From Bog-756 sp963730685 (lineage in GTDB: Bacteria > Actinomycetota > Acidimicrobiia > Acidimicrobiales > RAAP-2): a stretch of 64,000 nucleotides of DNA. Of the stretch, positions 50,881 to 58,748 are shown piece by piece (positions within the stretch are counted from its first letter, which is position 1; each line of letters opens with the position of its first letter). The DNA lies in NCBI GenBank assembly GCA_963730685.1, contig CAVSSP010000005.1, forward strand, positions 192,624 to 256,623. Direction: 5' to 3'. A program made the translations under genes and the position numbers. The notes under the pieces were generated by a model. It was not told where the DNA came from. It made no database searches and worked only from the letters and a program-made list of their open reading frames with translations.

Positions 50881-51669
50881 ATGACCGGCACGGTCACCCA
50901 CAGCGGCACCCTCGTCCTGGTCATCGCCGTCTTCCTGGCCAGCGCCGTGGAGATGGTGGAGGCCCTGACCATCGTGTTGGCGGTCGGTGTCACCCGTGGG
51001 TGGCGCTCGGCCATCGAGGGGGTCGTCGTCGCCATCCTCACGCTGGCGGCCCTGGTCGTGGTACTCGGCCCCGCGCTGGTCCACCTGGTCCCCCTCACCA
51101 CGCTCCGCCTGGTCATCGGCGGGCTGTTGTTGATCTTCGGCCTGCAGTGGTTGCGCAAGGCGGTCCTCCGGGCCGCCGGGCTCAAGGCGAAGCACGACGA
51201 GGACGCCATCTTCGCCCGGGAGGTGGCCGAGCTCTCGGCGGCCGGCCCGGCCGGTCGGCGGGATGCCACCGGGTTCGTGGTGGCGTTCAAGGGGGTGTTC
51301 CTCGAAGGGCTCGAGGTGGTGGTGATCGTGCTCACCCTGGGGACCACCTCACACGACCTCGGGCCGGCCGCCGCCTCGGCCGCCGCCGCCGTGGTGGTGG
51401 TCACCGTGGCCGGCCTGATCCTGGCCCGTCAGCTGTCGTCGGTACCGGAGAACGCCATGAAGATGGGGGTGGGGCTGATGCTGGTGAGCTTCGGTACCTT
51501 CTGGTCCGGCGAGAGCATCGGGGTCCACTGGCCGGGATCGGACCTGGCCATACCGGTGCTGGTCGGCTTCTACGGGTTGACCGCGTGGGCCTTGGTGGCC
51601 GGGCTCGGGCACCGTGCGGCACCCGACGGGGCGGCGGTCACCCCCGGGGCCGGGGTTCCCAATGGCTGA
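50881..51669 (+). CDS. FTR1-like predicted membrane permease (COG4280-type)
   Basis: A 262-residue integral membrane protein with about seven helices in two similar halves. Each half carries an acidic motif in a helix: FLASAVEMVEALTIVL near the start and FKGVFLEGLEVVVIVL in the middle. These resemble the REGLE iron-binding motifs of FTR1 iron permeases, and the family is generally placed near them. A metal-ion permease is plausible but unproven. The ATG at 50881 is nine bases after an alternative ATG at 50872. Its end overlaps the next small gene by eight bases, so they form a unit. Confidence 0.75.
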   Translation: MTGTVTHSGTLVLVIAVFLASAVEMVEALTIVLAVGVTRGWRSAIEGVVVAILTLAALVVVLGPALVHLVPLTTLRLVIGGLLLIFGLQWLRKAVLRAAGLKAKHDEDAIFAREVAELSAAGPAGRRDATGFVVAFKGVFLEGLEVVVIVLTLGTTSHDLGPAAASAAAAVVVVTVAGLILARQLSSVPENAMKMGVGLMLVSFGTFWSGESIGVHWPGSDLAIPVLVGFYGLTAWALVAGLGHRAAPDGAAVTPGAGVPNG

Positions 51670-51934
51670 GCCCGGCACCGAGGGGTCGTCGGCTCCGACC
51701 CACCGCCGACCACTGGTGATGCGGATGGCGTCCGGGTTCGGTCGCTTCTGGTGGGAGTTCCTGATCGGCGACACGCCCGAGCTGTTCATCGGCGCCGTCA
51801 TGGTCGTCGGCACCGTCGCCCTGGTCTGCGTCGATCACTCGGTGCGCACCGCCGCCGCCGTCCTGTTGCCGGTCCTGGTGGCCGGCCTGCTCGCTGCCTC
51901 GGTCTGGCGGGCGAGCCGCAGCCGGCCTTCCTAG
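51662..51934 (+). CDS. Small membrane protein paired with the FTR1-like permease
   Basis: A 90-residue protein with a soluble start, the phrase RFWWEFLIGDTPELFIGA, and two membrane helices (VMVVGTVALVCVDH and AAVLLPVLVAGLLAA). The ATG at 51662 lies inside the end of the permease gene (ATGGCTGA overlap), so translation is coupled. It is probably an accessory subunit; no function is known. Confidence 0.7.
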   Translation: MAEPGTEGSSAPTHRRPLVMRMASGFGRFWWEFLIGDTPELFIGAVMVVGTVALVCVDHSVRTAAAVLLPVLVAGLLAASVWRASRSRPS

Positions 51935-51993
51935 CCGATCTCCCCTCGGGCTCCCGGGCCCCCGCCGGCCCGTCCGGTGTCGCGGTCCGGCCC

Positions 51994-52482
51994 TCAGTCC
52001 CGAAAGTTGTTGAACTGCAGCGGAATCCCGAAGTCCTCGGCCTTGAGCGCCGAGATGACGGCCTGCAGGTCGTCCCGCTTCTTCCCGTTGACCCGGAGCT
52101 GGTCCCCCTGGGTCTGGGCGCTGACGCCCTTCAGGCCGAGGTCCTTGATGAATTTGTTGATCTTCTTGGCGTGGTCGGAGGAGATGCCGGCCTGGATGGC
52201 CAACCGCTGCCGGGCGGCCCCGCGTGAGGCCTCCTCGATCTTGCCCACGTCGAAGGACTTGAGGGACACCTCCCGCTTGACCAGCTTCTCTTGGAGCACC
52301 TGGTACAGCGCCCGAAGCCGATCCTCCGTCGACGAGTGGAGGAGGAGCTCCTTGTCGGTGAGCTCGATCGTGGAATCGGTCCCTTTGAAGTCGAAGCGGG
52401 TGGCGGACTCGCGATTGGCCTGGTCGACCGCGTTTCGTACCTCTTGCATGTCGACTTCGGAGACGACGTCGAAGGTGGGCAT
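51994..52482 (-). CDS. yajQ: YajQ family nucleotide-binding protein
   Basis: A 162-residue protein of two similar half-domains, matching YajQ throughout: PTFDVVSEVDMQEVRNAVDQA, ATRFDFKGTDSTIEL, QAGISSDHAKKINKFIKD, QTQGDQLRVNGKKRDDLQ and the C-terminal PLQFNNFRD. Some members bind cyclic di-GMP and act as transcriptional co-regulators; others are described as nucleic-acid-binding. The frame is intact. It lies divergently from tRNA-Tyr, 44 bases away. Confidence 0.93.
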   Translation of the reverse strand: MPTFDVVSEVDMQEVRNAVDQANRESATRFDFKGTDSTIELTDKELLLHSSTEDRLRALYQVLQEKLVKREVSLKSFDVGKIEEASRGAARQRLAIQAGISSDHAKKINKFIKDLGLKGVSAQTQGDQLRVNGKKRDDLQAVISALKAEDFGIPLQFNNFRD

Positions 52483-52526
52483 CCCGAAACAGTAGCGCCG
52501 CGTGACGGGATATCCTTCCGCCCTGC

Positions 52527-52608
52527 GGGTCGGTGCCCGAGCGGCCAAAGGGAGCAGACTGTAAATCTGCCGGCATTGCCTTCGAAGGTTCAAATCCTTC
52601 CCGGCCCA
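52527..52608 (+). tRNA. tRNA-Tyr (GTA)
   Basis: This is an 82-nt class II tRNA with acceptor GGGTCGG pairing with CCGGCCC (one T-G pair). The anticodon loop is CTGTAAA (anticodon GTA), with a long variable arm and T-loop GGTTCAAATCC. CCA is not encoded. It is followed by a strong hairpin. Confidence 0.95.
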
Positions 52609-52618
52609 CGCAGCGAGT

Positions 52619-52654
52619 CCCTGGTCAGGGAGCCGAAAGGTTCCCTGACCAGGG
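52619..52654 (+). terminator. Hairpin terminator after tRNA-Tyr
   Basis: CCCTGGTCAGGGA and TCCCTGACCAGGG form a perfect 13-bp stem with a 10-base loop (GCCGAAAGGT), starting 11 bases after the tRNA. A G-run rather than a T-run follows. Confidence 0.75.
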
Positions 52655-52813
52655 GGGTGTCAACCGGCGCCTCGACCGGGGGAGTGGGGGCGGAGGGTGA
52701 TGCCCAACGGGCCGCGACGCCACCGGGCCCGGGGCGACGGGTCTCGCCGGGAGGGGCGGCTCCGGATCCGACGGGTTCCCGGACGTGGATCGGAATACCC
52801 TTCCCTCCCGCAC

Positions 52814-52841
52814 TTGCCGCCGCCGGGTGGTTGGTTACAAT
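52814..52841 (+). promoter_or_regulatory. Candidate sigma-70-type promoter for the MptB-like gene
   Basis: TTGCCG at 52814-52819 and TACAAT at 52836-52841 are separated by 16 bases. It lies in the 347-base gap after the tRNA-Tyr terminator, about 160 bases upstream of the ATG at 53002. Nothing else is recognisable in that gap. Confidence 0.45.
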
Positions 52842-53001
52842 GCCGTTACGGAATGGTTGCGGCCGGAACTGTCCCGAAATCCGGGAACGGGTCCGGCGGG
52901 GGTACGTGGCATACCGCAGGCGTGGCCGGCGTGGTGTTGGGTCGCCGGACCAAACTGGCACAGATTCGTCTGTTCGACCGAGGAGAAGCCCCCACAACCT
53001 C

Positions 53002-54735
53002 ATGTCAACCGAGACTCCGGCTGAAGAGGTCCGCCCCGTGGACGACGCGCTCCCTTCGGTGCCCGACACCGCCGCTACCGACGCCTCCGGCACCGGTCTG
53101 CGGAATCTCGCCGTCGAGTTGGCGGCCGCCGGAATCGGCTTCGTCGACTCGTTCGTCGCTGCGACACGTGAACGGTTCGGAGGCGGCCGCTCGGTGACCG
53201 ACCTCCCGGTGGCCCATGCGGACGACGATGCTCCGCCGCGTGGACTGGTGCTCAGGCCGGCGCTGCTCGGGTTCGTCGCCATGCTCTGCATCGCCATCGG
53301 GGCCTCCTTGCCGAGCTCACCCTTCAAGCTCGAGATGCCCGGCGTCTGGTTCTTCGGGGTGCCCAGCACATCGGCGGGCAGCCAGTGGGGTGTGTACTTC
53401 ACGTTGGCCGCCGTCTATGGCGGTCTGCTCTTGTTGATGAGGGTGTGGTGGGGCATGACCCGGCTGTACTCGCGGTGTCCCGGCGTCGCCGTCAATCGGA
53501 TGATGTGGGTCTTCGCCCTCTGGGCGACACCGATGCTCGTCATCGCCCCCCTCTTCAGCCGCGACGTCTACTCCTATGCGGCCCAGGGCGAGATGGTCAG
53601 CCACCATATGAGCCCCTACGTCTACGGTCCCTTCCAACTCGGGAACAATGCCTACACCGCGCCGGTGGACACGCTGTGGGGGAACGCTCCGGCACCCTAC
53701 GGCCCGCTGTTCCTGCAGATCGACGGGTTCTTCGCCCGGGTGACCATGCACAACGAGCTGGCCACCATCATCCTCCTGCGGCTGCTGTCCCTGGTCGGGG
53801 TGCTGATGATCGCCCGGTGCGTGCCCCGCCTGGCCCGCCTCTACCATCGCGACGGAGCCGAGCTGTTCACCCTGATGGTGCTCAACCCGGTCACCCTGCT
53901 CCATCTGATCGGCGGCGCCCACAACGACGCCTTGATGTTGGGACTCCTGGTCACGGGGCTCACCGCCGCCAAAGAGAAGCGACCGGTGGCGGCCATCGTG
54001 CTGTGCGCGCTGGCCACTGCCATCAAGGCCCCCGCCGCCGTCGGGATCCTGTACGTCGGCTGGAGCTGGCTCGGCCCCGAGGCTTCGACGCGCGACCGAA
54101 TACGGCCCGTGGTCACGGCGGGGCTCATCGGCGCGGGCGTGCTCGAGTTCTTCTCCTATGTGAGCGGGCTCGGCTGGGGCTGGGTCACCACCTTGGGGAC
54201 GCCGGGGACCGTCCGATCGTGGACGGCGCCGACAACCGGCATCGCCATGCTCGTCACCGGTATCGCCCACTTCGCCCACCTCGGCCTCGGTCTGGGTGGG
54301 GTGCTTACGGTGGCCCGGTTCTTCGGCCTGCTCACCGCGGCGGTGATCGGCGTCTGGTTGCTGTTCAACAGCGATCGCATCGGAACCCTCAAGGCGCTGG
54401 GCATCACGCTGCTGCTGTTCGTCATCCTCGGGCCGGTGGTGCAGCCCTGGTATCTGTCGTGGGGGCTGATCCTGTTGGCACCGGTGGCGCTGGGCAGGCT
54501 GCGCTCCCTCATCGTCGGCCTCTCCATGGTGACCGCCTTCATCGAGCTGCCGGGCGGATCTCAGCTGGCGAAGAGCCTCATCCACGGAGACCCCCTGCTG
54601 ATCGCCTTGACCCTGCTGTGGATCCTGGTGGTGCTGACGGTCCCGCTCTCCAGCTGGGAGCGCACCGCACCGGTGGCCGCCGGCCGCCAGGTGGCCGTCG
54701 ATCCGCTTCCGGCTGCGGTCACCCCGGCCGCCTGA
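53002..54735 (+). CDS. MptB-like polyprenol-phosphate-mannose-dependent mannosyltransferase
   Basis: A GT-C membrane glycosyltransferase of 577 residues with a soluble N-terminal part of about 70 residues and some 12 helices. The extracytoplasmic loop phrase LFSRDVYSYAAQGEMV with the following SPYVYGPF, and NPVTLLHLIGGAHNDALMLG, match the alpha-1,6-mannosyltransferase MptB/MptA group of actinobacteria, which extends lipomannan cores using polyprenyl-phosphate mannose. The acceptor here is inferred. The GT2/GtrA fusion at 2.65 kb could provide the donor. The frame is intact. Confidence 0.82.
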   Translation: MSTETPAEEVRPVDDALPSVPDTAATDASGTGLRNLAVELAAAGIGFVDSFVAATRERFGGGRSVTDLPVAHADDDAPPRGLVLRPALLGFVAMLCIAIGASLPSSPFKLEMPGVWFFGVPSTSAGSQWGVYFTLAAVYGGLLLLMRVWWGMTRLYSRCPGVAVNRMMWVFALWATPMLVIAPLFSRDVYSYAAQGEMVSHHMSPYVYGPFQLGNNAYTAPVDTLWGNAPAPYGPLFLQIDGFFARVTMHNELATIILLRLLSLVGVLMIARCVPRLARLYHRDGAELFTLMVLNPVTLLHLIGGAHNDALMLGLLVTGLTAAKEKRPVAAIVLCALATAIKAPAAVGILYVGWSWLGPEASTRDRIRPVVTAGLIGAGVLEFFSYVSGLGWGWVTTLGTPGTVRSWTAPTTGIAMLVTGIAHFAHLGLGLGGVLTVARFFGLLTAAVIGVWLLFNSDRIGTLKALGITLLLFVILGPVVQPWYLSWGLILLAPVALGRLRSLIVGLSMVTAFIELPGGSQLAKSLIHGDPLLIALTLLWILVVLTVPLSSWERTAPVAAGRQVAVDPLPAAVTPAA

Positions 54736-54766
54736 TCCCCTCGGGGCTCCGGACCGGGCCCCGGAG

Positions 54767-55255
54767 TCAGAGCATCCGCTGGAGCACGGACACGTCGAGC
54801 CACCGGTTGAACTTCCGGCCGACCTCGCGTTCCACCCCGACCATTTCGAAGCCACAGGCCAGGTGGAGGCCGATCGACGCCTGGTTGCCGCCACCGACGC
54901 GGGCCATGACGCAGTGGAAGCCGTGCTGGGTGGCGAGGGAGATGAGCTCGCCGAGCAGGACCCGGCCCACGCCCTGTCCACGGTACGACCGGTCCACATA
55001 GACGGAATTCTCGACCGTCGTGGAGTAGGCGGGGCGATCCCGGTATACCGAGAGCGAACCGAATCCGAGGACCGTGCCCTCATCGTCCAACGCCACGACC
55101 GCCGGATAGGGCCCGCGGTGGTCCTCCATCCAGTTGACCTGCTCGTCCGGCGTCCGTGGGACCAGGTCGAAGGTGGCGGTGGACCCGGCCACCTCGGCGT
55201 TGTAGATGACGCGGATGGCCTCGGCATCGGTCGGTCGGGCCAGGAGGACGCGCAT
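54767..55255 (-). CDS. GNAT N-acetyltransferase (phosphinothricin-acetyltransferase-like)
   Basis: A 162-residue GNAT enzyme. The N-terminal VRLARPTDAEAI-like start continues IYNAEVAGSTATFDLVPRT, which resembles the PAT/MNAT subgroup. ENSVYVDRSYRGQGVGRVLLGEL holds the acetyl-CoA loop (RGQGVG). GCNQASI-type spacing appears as VGGGNQASIGLH, and GFEMVG follows. Members acetylate methionine sulfoximine, phosphinothricin or other amines; the substrate here is unknown. It is divergent from the tRNA-Thr/Met pair. Confidence 0.85.
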   Translation of the reverse strand: MRVLLARPTDAEAIRVIYNAEVAGSTATFDLVPRTPDEQVNWMEDHRGPYPAVVALDDEGTVLGFGSLSVYRDRPAYSTTVENSVYVDRSYRGQGVGRVLLGELISLATQHGFHCVMARVGGGNQASIGLHLACGFEMVGVEREVGRKFNRWLDVSVLQRML

Positions 55256-55342
55256 CCGTCGATGGTAGCCAGGTAGGCTGGCATTCTCGTGAGGCCCCGG
55301 GTTGACTATGCTTACCCCTCTGCTGCTCACACGAGCTGCAAT

Positions 55343-55414
55343 GCCCCTGTAGCTCAGTGGTAGAGCACCGCCATGGTAAGGCGGGGGTCGTGGGTTCAAT
55401 CCCCACCGGGGGCT
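55343..55414 (+). tRNA. tRNA-Thr (GGT)
   Basis: This is a 72-nt tRNA with acceptor GCCCCTG pairing with CGGGGGC (one T-G pair). The anticodon loop ATGGTAA gives anticodon GGT, and the T-loop is GGTTCAATCCC. CCA is not encoded. Seven bases separate it from tRNA-Met. Confidence 0.95.
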
Positions 55415-55421
55415 CGCCCGT

Positions 55422-55498
55422 GGCGGCGTAGCTCAGTTGGTCAGAGCGCACGGCTCATAATCGTGAGGTCGCCGGTTCGAGCCCGGCCGCCGCTACCA
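55422..55498 (+). tRNA. tRNA-Met (CAT)
   Basis: This is a 77-nt tRNA with encoded CCA. The acceptor GGCGGCG pairs with CGCCGCT, the anticodon loop CTCATAA gives CAT, and the T-loop is GGTTCGAGCCC. The anticodon stem ACGG/TCGT lacks the three G-C pairs typical of initiators, so it is the elongator. Confidence 0.93.
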
Positions 55499-55523
55499 CG
55501 TCGGGACAGTAGGACCAGACGGC

Positions 55524-55548
55524 GTGACCGGCCCCCCGGGCCGGTCAC
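55524..55548 (+). terminator. Hairpin after the tRNA-Thr/Met pair
   Basis: GTGACCGGCC and GGCCGGTCAC form a perfect 10-bp stem with a 5-base loop, 26 bases after tRNA-Met and 168 bases before rpmG. There is no T-run. It likely ends or attenuates the tRNA transcript. Confidence 0.6.
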
Positions 55549-55715
55549 GGCAGACAGCATCAGGGCGACCAGGTTCCCCCGATGCCGCCCTCGGGCGGTG
55601 GCAGGGGAATGGGCGGCACGACATCGCATGGAAGCAGGGCAGTACGGCAGGGCGCAGTACGGCAGTTCCAGGCAGCACCATCCAGGGCACCGCATCGAGG
55701 ACACGAGGAGTCACC

Positions 55716-55880
55716 GTGGCAAAGAACGACAAGCGCATCCAGGTCACCCTGGCCTGCGAGATGTGCAAACGACGCAACTACATCACCACGAAGAACAAGC
55801 TCAACGACCGCGAGCGGATCGAGATGAAGAAGTTCTGCCGTTGGGACCGCCAGCACACCCTCCACAAGGAGACCCGCTAG
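55716..55880 (+). CDS. rpmG: 50S ribosomal protein L33
   Basis: A 54-residue ribosomal protein of the large subunit near the E site. It reads AKNDKRIQVTLACEMCKRRNY, then ITTKNKLNDRERIEMKKFC and HTLHKETR. The CEMC pair alone resembles the zinc-binding (C+) form, but the second pair is reduced to one Cys (KKFCRWD), so zinc binding is doubtful. The GTG at 55716 is preceded by GAGGAG. It stands between tRNA-Met and tRNA-Trp, the common order before secE-nusG. Confidence 0.95.
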   Translation: MAKNDKRIQVTLACEMCKRRNYITTKNKLNDRERIEMKKFCRWDRQHTLHKETR

Positions 55881-56060
55881 GCAGATCGGAGCCGAGGGGA
55901 CCTGACCGGCCGCCGCCCGCTCCGACGACACCGGGGGAGGGTCGGGCATGGCGACGCCGACGCGTTCGCGGGTTCGCCTGGGAATTGCCCCCAGCCTGGT
56001 GTTAACCTTGGCCTCCGCCCCTGTGTTCGGCTCGTCCATGCGCGGCAAGGCGGTCGGCAG

Positions 56061-56133
56061 AGGGCAGTAGCTCAACTGGTAGAGCACCGGTCTCCAAAAC
56101 CGAAGGTTGGGGGTTCAAGTCCCTCCTGCCCTG
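56061..56133 (+). tRNA. tRNA-Trp (CCA)
   Basis: This is a 73-nt tRNA with acceptor AGGGCAG pairing with CTGCCCT. The anticodon loop CTCCAAA gives CCA, and the T-loop is GGTTCAAGTCC. The 3' CCA is not encoded. It is 36 bases upstream of secE, the classic tRNA-Trp-secE-nusG arrangement. Confidence 0.95.
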
Positions 56134-56169
56134 CTCACCACCGTAGAAAACGGTCGAAGGAAGCATTAC

Positions 56170-56463
56170 GTGAACCGAGAACAAAAACGAGCCATGCAGC
56201 GTCAGGGCCAGGACCCCGACGGGGAGGCTCCGGCCAAGCGGACCGCGGCGCCACCTCGCCGACCGCCCAAGCGTGAGCCCTTCCGTCCGGGCCAGTTCCT
56301 GCGCGAGGTACGATCAGAGCTGCGTCAGGTGGCCTGGCCCAACAGGTCCGAGGTCATCAACTACACCACCGTGACCTTGGTCACCCTCTTGTCGTTGATG
56401 GTCCTCATCTTCATTCTCAACTACGCCTTTGCCAAAGGCGTCCTCTGGCTGTTCAAGACGTGA
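56170..56463 (+). CDS. secE: Preprotein translocase subunit SecE
   Basis: A 97-residue essential component of the SecYEG channel. A basic Pro/Arg-rich N-terminal half precedes the conserved amphipathic helix FLREVRSELRQVAWPNRSEV and one membrane helix (VTLVTLLSLMVLIFILNY). The GTG at 56170 overlaps nothing upstream. The stop overlaps the nusG start (GTGA), so the two are coupled. Confidence 0.95.
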   Translation: MNREQKRAMQRQGQDPDGEAPAKRTAAPPRRPPKREPFRPGQFLREVRSELRQVAWPNRSEVINYTTVTLVTLLSLMVLIFILNYAFAKGVLWLFKT

Positions 56464-57290
56464 TCGGTGTGACTGTGACCCACGACGAAACCAATACGCC
56501 CGCTGGCGACGACGACGGACTCGACCCGGTCGAGGCCTCGGCCGCGCCCGAGGTGACCCCGGCCGCGCCTTCTGAGGAGGCCGGTGCGGTCGAGGAGGCT
56601 GCCCAGGCCCAAGAGGTCGAGGAGGCTGCCGAGGTAGAAGAGATCGTTGCCGTCGGCGAGACCGATGACGAGCTGGCCCTCGACGCCGACCTCGAGCTCG
56701 ACGACGACGAGGACGAAGAGGAGCCCTTCGTCGTCAGCCCGTACGACCAGCCCGGTCGCTGGTATGTCGTCCACACCTACGCCGGGTATGAGAACAAGGT
56801 GAAGTCCAACCTCCACAGCAGGGCCGTGTCGATGAACATGGAAGATCGCATCTACGAGGTCGTCATCCCGATGGAGGACGTCATCGAGTTCAAGAACGGC
56901 AAGAAGGTGGTGGTCCAGAAGAAGGTGTTCCCCGGCTACCTCCTGTGCCGGTGCGAGCTCGACGACGACAGCTGGTCGGTCATCCGCAACACCCCCGGTG
57001 TCACCGGGTTCGTCGGGCCCGGCACCAAGCCGACCCCCCTGTCCCGCCGCGAGGTCGAGGGCATCCTGCAGGTGAAGGTGGAGGGCGTGGAGGCACCGAC
57101 CAAGCGCAGCCGGCCCCGCCTCGAGCATGAGGTCGGGGAGACGGTACGGGTCAAGGAAGGCCCGTTCGCCGACTTCTCGGGCCAGATCGCCGAAATCAAC
57201 GAGGACCAGCTCAAGCTCAAGGTGCTGGTCAACATCTTCGGCCGGGAGACTCCGGTCGAGCTCGAATTCAGCCAGGTCGCAAAGCTGTAG
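56460..57290 (+). CDS. nusG: Transcription antitermination factor NusG
   Basis: It binds RNA polymerase, modulating pausing, Rho termination and coupling to the ribosome. The 276-residue protein has an acidic Glu/Ala/Asp-rich N-terminal extension of about 95 residues (DDDEDEEEPF), usual in actinobacteria. The NGN domain follows (GRWYVVHTYAGYENKVKSNL, then KVFPGYLL and NTPGVTGFVG), and then the KOW domain (GETVRVKEGPFADFSG). It starts in a GTGA overlap with secE; rplK follows 32 bases later behind AAGGAG. Confidence 0.95.
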   Translation: MIGVTVTHDETNTPAGDDDGLDPVEASAAPEVTPAAPSEEAGAVEEAAQAQEVEEAAEVEEIVAVGETDDELALDADLELDDDEDEEEPFVVSPYDQPGRWYVVHTYAGYENKVKSNLHSRAVSMNMEDRIYEVVIPMEDVIEFKNGKKVVVQKKVFPGYLLCRCELDDDSWSVIRNTPGVTGFVGPGTKPTPLSRREVEGILQVKVEGVEAPTKRSRPRLEHEVGETVRVKEGPFADFSGQIAEINEDQLKLKVLVNIFGRETPVELEFSQVAKL

Positions 57291-57322
57291 CCCGGCGGAC
57301 CCAGGTAAGGAGACGTAACCCA

Positions 57323-57754
57323 ATGCCACCGAAGAAGCGCGTCCTCGCGGTCGTGAAGATCCAACTCCCAGCCGGGGGCGCCACACCCGCGCCGCCGGTG
57401 GGTACCGCGCTCGGGCCCCACGGCGTCCAGACGATGGAGTTCTGCAAGCAGTACAACGCCGCCACGGAGAACCAGCGCGGTTCGATCATCCCGGTGGAGA
57501 TCTCCATCTACGAGGACCGGAGCTTTTCGTTCGTCCTGAAGACCCCGCCCACCCCAGCCCTGCTCCGCCAGGCGGCCGGCCTCGAGAAGGGAGCGGCCAC
57601 CTCCGGTCGTGAGCAGGTCGGCACGGTGACCAGTGCCCAGGTGGCAGAGATCGCCGCGGTCAAGCTCCCGGACCTCAACACCGCAGACATCGAGGCCGCC
57701 AAGCGGCAGGTTGAAGGTACCGCCCGGTCGATGGGGATCGCTGTCGCCGGCTGA
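57323..57754 (+). CDS. rplK: 50S ribosomal protein L11
   Basis: A 143-residue protein of the GTPase-associated centre that binds the thiostrepton region of 23S rRNA. Signatures are VVKIQLPAGGATPAPPVGTALGP (residues 9-31 region), MEFCKQYNAATE and the C-terminal LNTADIEAAKRQVEGTARSMG. The ATG at 57323 has AAGGAG 11 bases upstream. It precedes rplA by 34 bases in the usual order. Confidence 0.97.
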   Translation: MPPKKRVLAVVKIQLPAGGATPAPPVGTALGPHGVQTMEFCKQYNAATENQRGSIIPVEISIYEDRSFSFVLKTPPTPALLRQAAGLEKGAATSGREQVGTVTSAQVAEIAAVKLPDLNTADIEAAKRQVEGTARSMGIAVAG

Positions 57755-57788
57755 CGCCGTCGCAAATTCGAGGAAACGGAGAAACACC

Positions 57789-58511
57789 ATGTCCAGGGGT
57801 AAGAAGTACAAGGCCAGTGTGGCCGGGTTCGACCGCCAGCATCTGTATACGCCGTCAGAGGCGATCGACCTGGTCAAGGCGTCGGCCAAGGCCGGATTCG
57901 ACGAGACGGTGGAGATCGCGCTCCGGCTCGGCGTCGACCCCCGCAAGGCCGATCAGATCGTCCGGGGCACGCTGTCGCTGCCGGCCGGCACGGGGAGGAC
58001 CGCCCGCGTGGCCGTGTTCGCCGCCGGCGAGAAGGCCGGCGAAGCACGGGCGGCCGGCGCCGACGTGGTGGGCGCCGACGACCTGGTGGCCCGGGTGGCC
58101 AACGAGGGCTTCCTCGACTTCGATGTGGCCATCGCCACCCCCGACCTCATGGGACAGGTCGGGACGCTCGGCCGGGTGCTCGGTCCCCGTGGGCTGATGC
58201 CCAACCCCAAGACCGGCACGGTGACCGACGATGTCGAGCGGGCGGTCATCGAGTTCAAGGGCGGTCGGGTGGAGTACCGGACGGACAAGGTGGGCAACAT
58301 CCACCTCCGGATCGGCAAGGCCTCGTTCGACCGGGCCAAGCTGCTCGAGAACCTGCATGCGGTGATGGAGGAGATCCACCGGGCGAAGCCGGCCTCTTCC
58401 AAGGGGCGTTACGTCAAGGGCGTGACCCTGTCGTCCACGATGGGCCCGGGCGTCCACATCGACCCTCTCCTGGCCCGCAAGATTGACGAAGAGGTGCCCG
58501 TCAGCGCCTGA
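57789..58511 (+). CDS. rplA: 50S ribosomal protein L1
   Basis: A 240-residue protein of the L1 stalk; in many bacteria it also represses its own operon. It has the start RGKKYKASVAGFDRQHLYTP, the family phrase LGRVLGPRGLMPNPKTGTV near residues 135-153, and the end GVTLSSTMGPGVHID. The ATG at 57789 follows GAGGAAACGGAG. A long leader separates it from rplJ. Confidence 0.97.
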   Translation: MSRGKKYKASVAGFDRQHLYTPSEAIDLVKASAKAGFDETVEIALRLGVDPRKADQIVRGTLSLPAGTGRTARVAVFAAGEKAGEARAAGADVVGADDLVARVANEGFLDFDVAIATPDLMGQVGTLGRVLGPRGLMPNPKTGTVTDDVERAVIEFKGGRVEYRTDKVGNIHLRIGKASFDRAKLLENLHAVMEEIHRAKPASSKGRYVKGVTLSSTMGPGVHIDPLLARKIDEEVPVSA

Positions 58512-58594
58512 GTGCCCTGCCTGACCCGCGGCTTGGTCGGGCGGCCGATGTGGGCTAAAGTCACCTTTTCCAGATTTTCCAGATTGATCGAACT

Positions 58595-58715
58595 GCCGTA
58601 GACCTCCGGTGTGCCGCTCCCGTGGCACCGAAGGGACCCGATCGGGTCCGCCTGATGAGGCGTTCCGCGCTGGGCACCACGTGCCGGCGCGACACCGCTC
58701 GATGGTGTCTACGGC
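58595..58715 (+). ncRNA. Ribosomal protein L10 leader (autoregulatory mRNA element)
   Basis: The 237-base rplA-rplJ gap contains GCCGTAGAC at 58595-58603 and its exact complement GTCTACGGC at 58707-58715, enclosing smaller hairpins (GGGACCCGATCGGGTCC and GCACCACGTGC). Position and closing helix fit the L10 leader, which binds the L10-L7/L12 complex to hold rplJL expression in balance. A candidate start region with a doubled TTTTCCAGA lies at 58565-58585. Confidence 0.75.
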
Positions 58716-58748
58716 CCTGACCTGAGCGAACAGCTCGTTGGAGGGACC

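Noticed and set aside
55640..55680. GGGCAGTACGGCAGGGCGCAGTACGGCAG as a regulatory repeat before rpmG
   Set aside because: It is only a short imperfect repeat with no symmetry and no second example in the window.
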